NCBI GenBank assembly: GCA_002989075.1
Contig: PSQN01000002.1
Location: 1,639,245-1,703,244 of the forward strand
DNA: 64,000 nt
Origin: Arthonia radiata
Lineage: Eukaryota > Ascomycota > Arthoniomycetes > Arthoniales > Arthoniaceae
Reading direction: 5' to 3'
Shown one piece after another: positions 1 to 12,202 of this stretch (its first letter is position 1; each line of letters opens with the position of its first letter). The position numbers and the translations under genes were made by a program. The notes beneath the pieces are model-generated. The model made no database searches and was not told the DNA's origin. It saw only the letters and a list, made by a program, of their open reading frames with translations.

Positions 1-343
1 CGAGTAAGTGTGGGGAGATTATTGTATGAGCCGAGCCGCGCTAAATGTTGGCAGAAGCTGTTTTGTGCAAGCGAAGGACTTCATACCTGAGCGTTGGACG
101 AGTAAACCTGAGTTGATACTGGATAAACGAGCATTCTCGCCGTTTAGCCAGGGCCGCAACAGTTGTGTCGGGAAGCAGCTTGCACTGATGGAACTGCGAA
201 TGGTCCTTGCGACGGTTGTGAGGGATTTCGATGTCATGTTTAGTTCAGAAGACGACGGCCAGCGCGTTGAGAGATCAATGACGGACAATTTCACGATGAC
301 TCCGGGGAAGCTAGAGCTAGTGTTCAAGCCTCGAATGGATTAG
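1..343 (+). CDS. Cytochrome P450, C-terminal end (partial, 5' part off window)
   Basis: This is the last exon of a haem-thiolate monooxygenase. Bases 1-3 appear to end the preceding exon. Bases 4-54 read as a 51-bp intron (GTAAGT donor, CTAAAT branch-like site, GCAG acceptor), and the final exon runs from 55 to the stop at 341-343. The exon encodes a FIPERW segment (the PERF/PERW motif), then the haem loop FSPFSQGRNSCVGKQLA with the cysteine ligand and the usual F-x-x-G-x-x-x-C-x-G spacing, then a normal C-terminal beta region ending KLELVFKPRMD. The wording of the haem loop and the PERW segment recalls fungal secondary-metabolism P450s, but the substrate cannot be read from this fragment. 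Codon use and composition are normal, with no sign of RIP, although the transposon island begins 750 bp downstream. The family assignment is firm; the intron is inferred from splice signals. Confidence 0.9.
4..54 (+). other. Intron of the left-edge P450
   Basis: GTAAGT donor at 4, branch-like CTAAAT about 12 bp before the GCAG acceptor at 51-54. It is 51 bp long, typical of this window. It is inferred because homology to P450s starts just after it. Confidence 0.65.
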
Positions 344-1095
344 AGCGTCATATCGGTGGAGCCGCGGCGAATCCGAGGAATCGTAACGCCGTGAAGGGGC
401 TTGAAGCAGTCGGCAACTGCTGTGCATTATGAGGCAATGACATGCCGACCCCTTGCTTCGATTGGCGCACAACTTACAAGCAGTGAAATCCGTATTGGAG
501 GCCTTTCGGAAGACTATAGGAATCCTCATTAGAATACTAACCTCGAGCACAGGCGCTCGACGGAAAGCCCCACAATCCCTCAAGAAGGCCGCCCAGCAGG
601 GCTTGTCTGTCGGGTCTGGGGGCAGAATTGTGATTTCTAATGATCAATACCACGGACGCTAGGCGTAGGCGGAATATCTATTGCTCCGAAGCTACGCCTT
701 CTCGTCGATATATATCGTAGTGCTATCTTGGCAATCTAACCATGGTCTTGCCAAACATATCGGTGATATGTTGCACGTCTTGACGAACACATCCGGACAA
801 TGCATCCTTTGCGCAATCGGAGGGATGAATTGTAAGACAGTGGATGGAACGACACGTTTGGAACGACCTTTACGCTGACCGAGCGCCCAAACACCGGCGC
901 TGCGCCATGTAGACCAGCTCGAAGGTGTTCGCGCGCAATCAATACGCTCTGCTGCGGTCCTCCATATCTATTCCAAGTACCGATCATCCGACACGAAAGT
1001 TTCTCCGGCCACCTTTTCCGCCTCTTCTTTCCCTTCATCGGCCAAGAAATAGACTCAAATGCGCTGCCTAGTCTGTTCGCACAACGACGTCAGAT
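344..1095. other. Unique-looking intergenic DNA, no supported gene
   Basis: The stretch between the P450 stop and the first LTR has normal composition and only short uninformative open frames on both strands. I see no domain, tRNA or splice-linked coding signal. It should hold the P450 3' UTR. The last five bases (CAGAT, 1091-1095) are the target-site duplication of the solo LTR that follows. Confidence 0.5.
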
Positions 1096-1280
1096 TGTTG
1101 TGTGCAGGATCGCCCAGTCCAGATGGCCATGCCAAGACACGGGATGCCTGGTGGAGAATTGCCTGAATAGGCATATATTGGGATCACGTGATGGACGCAC
1201 TCATATCTTCCGTCTCATCCTCCTGTACCTACCTTCCTACCATATTAGTCGGAATATGATAAAAGCCATATACCTTATTA
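1096..1280 (+). repeat. Solo LTR of the copia-1 family
   Basis: This 185-bp LTR runs from TGTTGTGTGCAGG to CCTTATTA. It is flanked by identical 5-bp target-site duplications CAGAT (1091-1095 and 1281-1285), as expected after internal LTR-LTR deletion of a Ty1/copia insertion. It matches the LTRs at 6548, 12000 and 17059 over its whole length. It keeps CpA/TpG sites that are mutated in the other copies, so it has largely escaped RIP. Confidence 0.9.
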
Positions 1281-4200
1281 CAGATGCATTGCGAGTCAAG
1301 ATCGCATACGGACTCATTCACGAAAAGTAGCAAACAGTGGCGACTTGGCCAATTTCCGACCGTGCCAGCGCTTCAATTTTCACCCGCCGTTACAAAGAGC
1401 CTTGAATATCTGACTCAATGCTCAGCATTCTTGGTAGTCACACGAAATAGATCCGCATCCTATCCTGTCATGCACTGTATACAAATACTCATGACGATTC
1501 CCCGCAGTATCTGCCAACCTGCACCAAGACGTGCCTTCAACTAGGTTTAGTCTAGACCCCTAAACACCCCTTTTACGAAACTGTTCAGGATATCTTGCTT
1601 AAAGCTAGCAGGATACCATCCAGCACATTTAAGATCGTAAATCCCGGAGACTTCCCATCCCTTCTTTAGCGTATTTATGAGCTTAGTGTTCTTACGCTTA
1701 AAATCAGAATGCGCCCAGACGTACGGACTATCGAGAGAGAAATTCTCCTTTTTCGCCCGTGTGTCTACTATAATTTTAACAAATCTAAAGTCCTTGTCAC
1801 TGGCGAAGGGGTATACGCGGTCATAAAAGCTTGTCCCTCCTTTCTTGCCTAAACCAGTTAACTCAGGCTCTCTAGCAACCTTAGCAATATCCTAGACAGC
1901 AGCTAAGACCTACCATGCTTCTAATATGTCTTGTGGGGGATAATCGCGCGGTACTCGCTAACAATGTTATACAGATCCTTACATAACTGTTCCTTTGCAG
2001 CTTTGTTAGGACCGTTATATGTATCCTATACATTGTAAGCTATCTTCCCAGGCGCCATAGTCTTATAGAAAAACATATAACCGTCGAACTGTCGCCAACC
2101 GAGTATGTCTACGAAGGGTAAATAAGAAGCTTTACGTCGCACGTAGTAGAGACTCTGTCCCTCGCCGACCGTAACCTTATCCCCCCACTTTACTACTAGA
2201 CTAACCTTAGGGAACTCTGTTACTGTCGCGCAACCCGCTTTTATAGCGAAATTAGCTTTAATGTACTCAGGAGGGTACCTTTGTAAGAGTTTAGCTTAGT
2301 TAGAGTCATTATACGTCTATTTTAAGCTTAAATACATACGTATGTTACGGTCTCAATAAATAATTTAAAAGGTTATTTATATGTAAGACTATCGAGATTC
2401 TACGCAGAACGCTACGCTCTAATATTAATAGTATATCTAAGGACCTTTTAAGAAGCTTAATAAAGCCTTTTTGCTAGCTTATCTCTACTAAGAAAGCTTA
2501 ATGTTAAGTTTAACGATACAAAGATAGCTAGCTGCTGAGACACATAAAGGCTACCTGTCGCCTAATTGGAAGCTAGCTTTGTACGAGGGTGTAACATATA
2601 AGGAGGATCGCCGGCAATCCTCTAAGATAGAGGGAAGGAGGGAACGAAAGGCATAAAACGTAGCAGCCTGCACTAATTATTATACTTAAGCTTTAATAAG
2701 TTTTATCTAGCGATACTTTATATTTAATAACGGACTATGCGTCGTATTTTAATAAGAAGCGATTGTACGTCTCTAAATTTCTAGCTAGCTAGTTACAGTT
2801 AGGGCTAAGCGAGTTTTAGCTTGCCGAGGAAAGGAGCGAGGGGGACTTTAAGGAAAGTTATTGCTTAAGGCTACGTTTCCTACTCTATTAGGCTTATCTA
2901 TATTTAGTACTAGCGGCGAATAGCCACATTCTAGACCTTAACACGCTTAGCACTTTTAAATCCTTTACCTTTCCCTATTTCCCCTTTACTATACTATTAT
3001 AATACCGAACAGATATAAACATCTTTTGTTCTCTAGCGCGTATCAGGAATAAACTATTACACCAATTTATTATCTTAAAGAGCTGCCGCAACATTTAACA
3101 CTATACCGACACAGCTCGAATGCGTAAGTACAACAGCCCCCTTAGACAGAAAATTAGTACGTTAGCAACGTATGCGTCTAATTGAGGCGAACTTTAGTAA
3201 TAGCTTGAAGCGCACTTTCCTTTATTTTAACCGCGAGTCTACTTTTAAAGATAATCTATTATATAAGTATAAACGTGCTACTAAAAGAATAGACGCAGCC
3301 AGTCTCGCCGCTGCTCTAACATTTAAAGCTATAAAATATAGCTATACTCGCGCCTTAAGCGCAATAGCCCGCGTTTAGCTAGGTATTGAACGTTAAGGTA
3401 CTAAATTACGCCTTCTAACCTTAGTTACTGCCTCTAAATCTGATACATTACGCTTCCGATGAGCATAAGCTAGAGCTTCCGCTGCGAGTTCGGCGATCCG
3501 TACTGCGCGTTTATCTTAGAGAACATTACTTAGCGCTGTCTCCTTAGTTAGTATTGGTGTCTATTTCCTAAGCTTCTTCTACAGCTCTTTAACTACTTTC
3601 TTATTTTCCTACCCCGCCTAGCTTATACCTAAAGTAGCAGCGCTAAGTACGAGACAGAGCTCGACTTTCTCGGTAGTGCTCTAGCCTTAGCTTTCGTTAG
3701 ACATCTTGCTGTGAGGCTGTTAGTAGCCGAATATTATTTTTGTTTAAAAAGCCGATAACTTACGCGAGAAACAGTTAGGAATAGTAAATTGAAAATAGTA
3801 CCGCGTCGAATAGGATACTGATAATTCGATCTATTAGAGTTAGATTCTGTAGTCAACGCAGTAAATTGGCTCGTTTGCGGAAAGAAAAGCCCTGGTCAGA
3901 TATCTATCGTCTAATAGATACGTTAATATAGATATAGATTCTAAGTTCTCGTTAGACTGGCTCTTCTTTTATACGGCGGGCTTAAATAGATATGTGTATT
4001 TACCAGATCGCAGTATTTTCTAGCGTGCTTCACAATAACTAGTACATAAGACTATTTAATCCTATAATTACAATCTTCGCTACTACAAGCGTTGAGAAGC
4101 GAACTCCTTTGAAACAACGTTTTTAAGCTATATCGGCGGAAATATGCGAGAAGCTACTATTCCTGACTGTGTCAGCCGAATCGTTTTTACTCTATAGTGT

Positions 4201-6547
4201 AACGAGTACCAATAGCCCTAGGGCGCGCTACGTCTGTCGATAGGTATTACCGTTCGACGCTTACATAACAATCCGCTAGCGTTCTGTTAAAGAGGTCGTT
4301 AGATTAGAACTAGCGTAAGCTAGCGTATTCGAGAGTGCACGAAGCAAGCCTTTTATCGTAGTAAGCGGCTTAGGCCGCCTCTTTACGGGCAGCTTAAAGA
4401 TTATCTATCTATATTTGTCTAAAAGATTAGATAACAGAGCGTAACTTAGCAACATTATTACAGTATAGCGTCTACTACGCTCGCAAGTCTTTAAATCTAG
4501 CTACGCACTCGTTATAGTCTACGTTCGCCTAATTTATCGCGTATAAGGCCTTAAAGCTTTAAACTACGAAGAAACGCTATAGCAAATACTAACGCGTTAT
4601 TAGTTTCGTAGCGTAATATAAGCTGAGCGAAAACAGCGTAAGAGTAAGAGCTATATACCGACTCTTTTTTTACTATTATGCTTTAAGATTAACGTTAAAC
4701 AATAGCTTGTTCCCACTATTCTATTACTCTAAGTCTTTCTTTAACTTACAGTGCTCCTTCTAAGGTAACGTAAAACCTATAGTTTATAAAATATAAGACC
4801 TAAGTATTTATAAATACGGCCGAGATCCGCTCGAATACAGACATTATTAAGTCTATATACACTATAAATTGAGTATACAGAATATATGCTCAACTATTCT
4901 TAGCATAGACATATTACTTATCTTAATACCTCTTCCCGAACCAGAATCTATTAGTGTATTACTATTACTAGCGTAGTTCCAACGTTGCAAGAGATTTTAA
5001 TATTATAGGTGTTCTATGCTCTTACCCTTCAACAGGTATACAATCGCAACTCAAGATTTACAAATACGCGGCCAATATAAGAGCAGATACCTCGAGAGCC
5101 CCACTCGAGTTTTAAATAAGCTTATAATACGTTAGTCTAATACTGTCGGCAAGGATACCGCTACAATCTCTATACATATCTTAAACCGAGTGCACGCACC
5201 AATTTTTGTCTTATAAACTACTTAGCCAACTTCTTTGACCTTAACTAAGAATATAGAATAACCTGCAACAAACAGCATATTTAATAATACAGATAAGAAC
5301 AGACAATAAAAAACTCTGCGCACAGAGAACACAATTTAAACTCGTTAACATTCAAAAAGCAGATATAAAGACTACTCGATCCTCTTCCATAGTTTTTTCC
5401 TCTAAGATAGCTTTAGCATCTTACCTCTTAATATTACTATTAAGCTTAGACTATACGCTTTTAAGATTTATACTCAGCAACAGCACTATCTAAGATAAAC
5501 AGCGTATACAAGGCCGAGGATAGAATCGAGGGAGCAGTTAGCTACCTTAAGCACCCTACAAGCAAGCAGAATCGCCTGTACAACGATATCGTGCGCGAAG
5601 TCGAACACGGCACGTTTAGGCCCTCGAAATATAAATTCCGCCCTAAAATAGACGTCTGAGTAGCGGAAAACTATAAGAGAAGTCTTAAAGCTAAGGGTAA
5701 GTAGAGCGGCTTAGTAAGTTCTTGCGCCGTTCTAAACTAGTTAAGCGTTTATTAACTATATATAGGCCTCTAGGCTAAAGGCTGCAGTTCCTAGGTCTAG
5801 GAAATAATAAACGACTAGTCGCTTTTAGATAGTACATATAGCGAGCTAAGACTATAGTTGCTGCTTAGAGATTATAGTAAAGTAGATATCGAGTATTACC
5901 TCTTACGCTGTACTAGTACACTAGCTACTCTACAGATAATAAGTCTAGAAACTATATACTTGTCTAGAGTCTGCTGCTATAATTTAGTTCTCCTGTTAGA
6001 TCTGTGTATCTTAATACCTATCTTATATACCGCTCGTCTAACAAGAAGGGTCTCTTTAGCTACCTCCTGCCTCTCTACTTCTTCCTTATACCCCAAGAGA
6101 ATAGAGCAACTTCCTAAATTAAAGTCGTGCGACACGTAATTCCTGAGCAAGTCTTTACGTTTCGCCTTAATAAACGCAGTATATCTCTTAACGACGTTTC
6201 CTTCGTATTTCTCGTCTATCAGAGCTTTGTCCCCCGCGTGTATCTTTAGTGTATAGTCTCGTACCCCTGCCTTATAAGTGTTTAGCGCTTTTCTGATGCT
6301 TAAAGCGCGCGCAAGGACTTTTATACTAGTTAGAAGGTCGCAAAAGGAATAGTATTGACTCTTGTACTTATTTTGGCGTGCTCGTAAGTTATATAGCTTA
6401 TCGTCCTAGAAAGATTTAGGTACCGTTGTAAACAAGGCGGCGAAGCTAGTTAAGCCGTTCTTATCCGTATTAGAGTTCTTTTTAATCTAATTTTTTATAA
6501 ATTGGCTTAATTAGTAAAGTCTCAAGCCCATTTAGGTAGCTAGCTTT
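1281..6547. repeat. Segment Y1, first copy of a 5,267-bp tandem duplication (unidentified relic)
   Basis: Y1 lies between two copia-1 LTRs and is repeated, at exactly the same length, as Y2 (6733-11999). The first 270 bp or so (to about 1550) keep normal composition; the rest is TA-rich and full of stops in all frames, as after RIP. Weak protein-like relics can be seen on both strands, for example on the minus strand around 1560-2290 and 5850-6480 and on the plus strand around 4240-4440. I do not recognise any of them, and I see no reverse transcriptase, integrase or transposase motif. Short open frames such as 3172-3378 recur at the same offset in Y2 and are probably chance. Y1 is visibly less mutated than Y2. 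It could be a decayed mobile element or a host segment caught in the duplication. Confidence 0.8.
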
Positions 6548-6732
6548 TATTGTGTACAGGATCGCTTAGTTCAGATAGCTATACTAAGACACAGAATACC
6601 TAATAGATAATTACCTAAATAGGCATATATTAGGATTACGTAATAGACGCACTTATATCTTCCGTCTTATTTTCCTATACCTACCTTCCTACTATATTAG
6701 TCGGAATATAATAAAAGCTATATACCTTATTA
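6548..6732 (+). repeat. Recombinant copia-1 LTR at the junction of the tandem duplication
   Basis: This 185-bp LTR starts TATTGTGTACAGG, a mutated form of the family start. Its left flank is GCTTT (6543-6547) and its right flank CAGAT (6733-6737), so it has no target-site duplication of its own. GCTTT is the duplication that flanks the full copia-1 element, and CAGAT the one that flanks the solo LTR at 1096. The LTR is therefore a hybrid made by crossing over between those two. Confidence 0.88.
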
Positions 6733-9700
6733 CAGATATATTGCGAGTTAAGATCGTATACAGACTTATTTACAAAAAGTAACAAATAGTAGCGACTTAG
6801 CCAATTTCCGACCGTACTAGCGCTTTAATTTTTATCCGCCGTTATAAAGAGCCTTAAATATCTAACTCAATGCTTAGTATTCTTAGTAGTTATACGAAAT
6901 AGATTTGTATTCTATCCTATTATATACTGTATACAAATACTTATAACGATTTCCCGTAGTATCTGCTAACCTGCACTAAGACGTACCTTTAACTAGGTTT
7001 AGTCTAGACCCCTAAACACCTCTTTTATAAAACTGTTCAGGATATCTTACTTAAAGCCAGTAGAATACTACTCAGCACATTTAAGATTATAAATCTTAGA
7101 GACTTTCTATCTCTTCTTTAGCGTATTTATAAGCTTAATATTCTTACGCTTAAAATTAGAATACGCTTAGACATATAGACTATCGAGAGAGAAATTCTTC
7201 TTTTTCGCCCGTATGTCTACTATAATTTTAACAAATCTAAAGTCCCCGTTACCGGCGAAGGGGTATACGCGGTTATAAAAGCTTGTCCCTCTTTTCTTGC
7301 CTAGACCAGTTAACTTAGGCTCTTTAGTAACCTTAATAATATTCTAGACAGCAGCTAAGACCTATTATGCTTCTAATATATTTTATAGGGAATAATCGTA
7401 CGGTACTCGCTAACGATATTATATAGATCCTTATATAACTGTTTCTTTGTAGCTTTATTAGGACCGTTATATATATCTTATATATTATAAGCTATCTTTT
7501 TAGGCGCTATAGTCTTATAAAGAAATATATAACCGTCGAACTGTCGTTAACCGAGTATATCTACAAAAAGTAAATAAAGAGCTTTACGTCGTACGTAGTA
7601 GAGACTCTGTTCCTCGCCGACCGTAATCTTATCCCTCTACTTTACTATTAGACTAACCTTAGAGAACTCTGTTACTGTCGCGCGGCCCGCTTTTATAGTA
7701 AAATTAACTTTAATATACTTAGAAGGGTACTTTTATAAGAGTTTAGCTTAATTAGAGTCATTATATATCTATTTTAAGCTTAAATGTATACGTATATTAT
7801 AGTCCCAATAAATAATTTAAAAGGTTATTTATATATAAGACTGTCGAAATTCTACGCAAAACGCTACGCTCTAATATTAACAGCATATCTAAGGACCTTT
7901 TAAGAAGCTCGATAAAGCCTTTTTGCTAGCTTATCTCTGCTAAGAAAGCTTAATGTTAAGTTTAACGATGCAGAGATAGCTAGCTGCTGAGACACATAAA
8001 GGCTACCTGTCGCCTAATTGGAAGCTAGCTTTGTACGAGAGTATAACATATAAGGAGAATCGCCGGCAATCCTCTAAGATAGAGGGAAGAAGAGAACAAA
8101 AGGCACGAAACGTAGTAGCCTACACTAATTATTATACTTAAGCTTTAGTAAGTTTTGTCTAGCGATACTTTATATTTAATAACAGGCTATATGTCGTATT
8201 TTAATAAGAAGCAATTGTACGTCTCTAAATTTCTAGCTAGCTAGTTATAGTTAGGGTTAAGCGAGTTTTAGCTTGCCGAAGAAAGGAGCGAGGAGGACTT
8301 TAAGGAAAGTTATTGCTTAAGACTACGTTTTCTATTCTATTAGGCTTGTTTATATTTAGCACTAGCGGCGAATAGCTATATCTTAGACTTTAGCACGCTT
8401 AGCACTTCTAAATTCTTTACCTTTCTCTATTTCTCCTTTACTATACTATTATAATACCGAACAGATATAAATATCTTTTGTTCTCTAGCGCGTATCAGGA
8501 ATAAACCACTATACCAATCTATTATCTTAAAGAGCTGCCGTAATATCTAACACTATGCCGATACGGCTCGAATGCGTAAGTATAATAGCCCTCTTAGACA
8601 GAAAATTAGTACGTTAGCAACGTATGCGTCTAATTAAGGCGAACTTTAGTAGTAGCTTAAAGCGCACTTTCCTCTATTTTAACCGCAAGTCTACTTTTAA
8701 AGATAACCTATTATATAAGTATAAACGTACTACTAAAAGAATAGACGCAGCCGGTGTCGCCGCTGCTCTAATATTTAAAGCTATAGGATATAGCTATACT
8801 CGCGTTTTAAGCGCAATAGCCCGCGTTTAGCCAGATACTAAACGTTAAGGTACCAAATTACGCCTTCTAACTTTAGTTACCGCCTCTAAATCTAATGCAT
8901 TACGCTTCCGATAAGCATAAGCTAGAGCTTCCGCTACGAGTTCGGCGATCTATACTGCGCGTTTATCTTAGAGAACATTACTTAGCGCTGTCTTCTCGGT
9001 TAGTGTTAGTGTCTGTTTCCTAAGCTTCTTCTACAGCCCTTCAACTACTTTCTTGTTTTCCTACCCTACCCAGCTTATATCTAAAGTAGCAGCGCTAAGT
9101 ACGAGACAGAGCTTAACTTTCTTAGCAGTGCTCCAGCCTTAGCTTTCGTTAGACATCTTACTATAAGACTGTTAGTAGCCAAATATTATTCTTATTTAAA
9201 AAGCTAATAACTTACGCGAGAAATAGTTAAGAATAGTAGATTAAAAATAGTACCGCGTCGAATAAGATACTAATAATTCGATCTATTAGAATTAGATTCT
9301 ATAGTTAACGTAGTAAATTAGCTTGTTTATAGAAAGAAAAGCCCTAATCAGATATTTATTGTCTAATAGATACGTTAATATAGACATAGATTTTAAGTTC
9401 TCGCTAAACTAGCTCTTCTTTTATACGGCGGGCTTAAATAGATATGTATATCTACTAGATCGCAGTATTTTTTAGCGTGCTTTATAATAACTGGTACATA
9501 AGACTATTTAATCCTGTAGTTACAATCTTCGCTACTATAAGCGTTGAGGAGCGAACTCCTTTAAAACAACGTTTCTGAGCTATATCAGCGGAAATATACG
9601 AGAAGCTACTATTCCTGACCGTGTCAGCTGAATCGTTTTTATTCTATAGTGTAACGAGTGCTAATAGCTCTAGGGCGCGCTACGTCTATCGATAGGTATT

Positions 9701-11999
9701 ATTGTTTGACGCTTATATAACAATCCGCTGGCGTTCTGTCAAAGAGGTCGTTAAATTAGGACTGGCGCAAGCTAGCGTATTCGAGAGTATACGAAGCAAG
9801 CCTTTTATCGTAGTAAGCGGCTCGGGCCGCCTCTTCGCGGGTAGCTTAAAGATTATCTATCTATATTTATTTAAAAGATTAGATAGCAGAGCGTAACTTA
9901 GCAACATTATTGTAGTATAGCGTCTACTACGCTCGCAAGTCTTTAAATCTAGCTACGTACTCGTTATAGTCTACGCTCGTCTAATTTACCGCGTATAAGG
10001 TCTTAAAGCTTTAAACTACGAAGAAACGCTATAACAAATACTAGCGCGTTATTAGTTTTATAGCGTAATATAAGCTAAGCGAAAACAGCGTAGGAGTAAA
10101 AGCTATATACCGACCCTTTTTCTACTATTATGCTCTAAAATTAACGTTAAACAATAGCTTGTTTCTACCATTCTATTACTCTAAGTCTTTCTTTAACTTA
10201 TAGTGCTTCTTCTAAGGTAACGTAGAACCTATAGTCCGTAAAATATAAGACCTAAGTATTTATAGATACGGCCGAGATCTGCTTAAATATAGACATTATT
10301 AAGTCTATATATACTACAAATTAAGTATACGGAATATATGCTTAACTATTCTTAGTATAGATATATTGCTTATCTTAATACCTCTTTCTAAACTAGAATT
10401 TATTAGTGTATTACTATTACTAGCGTAGTTCTAACGTTGTAAGGGATTTTAATATTATAGGTGTTCTATGCTCTTACCCTCTAACAGGTATATAATCGCA
10501 ACTTAAGATTTATAAATGCGCGGCCAATACAAGAGTAGATACCTCGAGAGCCCCACTCGAGTTTTAAATAAGCTTGTAATACGTTAATCTAATACCGTCG
10601 GCGAGGATACCGCTACAATCTCTATATATGTCTTAAACCGAGTACACGCACCAATTTTTGTCTTATAAACTACTCAGCCGACTCCTTTAACCTTAACTAA
10701 GAATATAGAACGACCTGCAACAAACAGTATATTTAATAATACAGATAAGGACAGACAACAAAAAACTCTACGTACAGAGGATACAATCTAAACTCGTTAA
10801 TATCTAAGAAGCAGACATAAAGACTACTCAATCCTCTTCTATAGTTTTTTCCTTTAAGATAGCTCTAGCATCCTACTTCTTAATATTACTATTAAGCTTA
10901 GACTATACGCTTTTAAGATTTATACTCAGTAACAGCACTATCTAAGATAAACAGCGCACGTAAGGCCGAGAATAAAATTAAGAGAGCAGCCGGCTACCTT
11001 AAGCACCCCGTAAGTAAGCAGAATCGCCTGTACAACGATATCGTACGTAAAGTCGAATACGGCACGTTTAGGCCCTTAAAATATAAGTTTCGCCCTAAAA
11101 TAAACGTCTAGGTAGCGAAAAACTATAAAAGGAGTCTTAAAGCTAAGAGTAAGTAGAGCGGCTCGGTAAGTTCTTACACCGTTCTAAACTAGTTAAGCGT
11201 TTGTTAACTGTATATAGGCCTTTAGGCTAAAGACTACAGTTCCTAGGTCTAAAAAATAATAAACGACTGGTCGCTTCTAAATAGTATATATAGCGAGCTA
11301 AGACTATAGTTACTGCTTAGAGATTATAGTAAAGTAGATATTAAGTATTACCTCTTACGCTGTACTAGCACACTAGCTGCTCTACAGATAATAAGTCTAG
11401 AAACTATATACTCGTCTAGGGTTTACTGCTGCAATTTAGTTCTCCTGCTAGATTCGTGTATCTCAATACCTATCTTACATACCGCTCGTCTAACAAGAAG
11501 GGTCTCTCTAGCTACCTCCTGCCTCTCTACTTCCCCCTCATACCCCAAGAGAATAGAGCAACTTCCTAAATTGAAGTCGTGCGACACGTAATTTCTAAGC
11601 GAGTCTTTACGTTTCGCCTTAATAAACGCAGTATATCCCTTGACGACGTTTCCTTCGTGTCTCTCGTCTACCAGAGCTTTGTCCCCCGCGTATGTCTTTA
11701 GTATGTAGTCTCGTACCCCTGCCTTATAAGTATTTGGCGCTTTTCCGATACTTAAAGCGCGCGCAAGGACTTTTGCACCAGTTAGAAGGTCGCAAAAAGA
11801 ATAGTATTGACCCTTGTACTTATTTTAGCGTGCTCGTAAGTTGTATGGCTTATCGTCTTAGAAAGATTTAGGTACCGTTGCGAACAAGACGGCGAAGCTA
11901 GTCAAGCCGTTCTTATCCGTGTTAGGGTTCTTTTTAATCCAATTTTTCATAAATTGGCTTAATTAGCAAAGTCTTAAGCCCATTTAGGTAGCTAGCTTT
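6733..11999. repeat. Segment Y2, second copy of the tandem duplication
   Basis: Y2 repeats Y1 base for base in order and total length (5,267 bp, no net insertion or deletion). The differences I compared are nearly all C/T or G/A transitions, and Y2 is the more mutated copy, including the first 270 bp that are intact in Y1. Much of the TA-rich state is shared by both, so Y was already mutated before it was duplicated and was mutated further afterwards. The open frame at 9702-9896 corresponds to the interrupted plus-strand relic at about 4240-4440 of Y1. No function is recognised. Confidence 0.8.
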
Positions 12000-12184
12000 T
12001 GTTGTGTATAGAATCGCCCAGTCTAGATAGCTATACCAAGACACAGGATGCCTAGTAGATAATTGCCTGAATAGGCATATATTGGGATTACGTAATGGAC
12101 GCACTTATATCTTCCGTCTCATCCTCCTGTACCTACCTTCCTACTATGTTAGTCGGAATGTAATAAAAGCTATATACCTTATTA
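12000..12184 (+). repeat. 5' LTR of copia-1
   Basis: 185 bp, starting TGTTGTGTATAG and ending CCTTATTA, preceded by the GCTTT duplication. It is followed at once by the tRNA-Met-type primer-binding site. Confidence 0.92.
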
Positions 12185-12202
12185 GGTTATGAGCCCGGCA
12201 GC
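12185..12202 (+). other. Primer-binding site of copia-1
   Basis: GGTTATGAGCCCGGCAGC directly after the 5' LTR. Its complement reads GCTGCCGGGCTCATAACC, which carries the CAT anticodon region of initiator tRNA-Met. The Drosophila copia element is known to prime from such a tRNA fragment; use of the same mode here is inferred. Confidence 0.75.

Noticed and set aside
3172-3378. Small open frames at 3172-3378 and 8624-8830
   Set aside because: They are the same segment of Y1 and Y2. A chance survivor in RIP-mutated DNA is more likely than a gene, and no family or start context supports them.
1281-6547. Y as a Starship or Helitron
   Set aside because: No tyrosine-recombinase, Rep/helicase or characteristic terminal structure could be identified, so no such name is given.
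6548-6732. Independent third solo-LTR insertion
   Set aside because: It lacks its own target-site duplication, and its two flanks match the two neighbouring insertions, as crossing over predicts.
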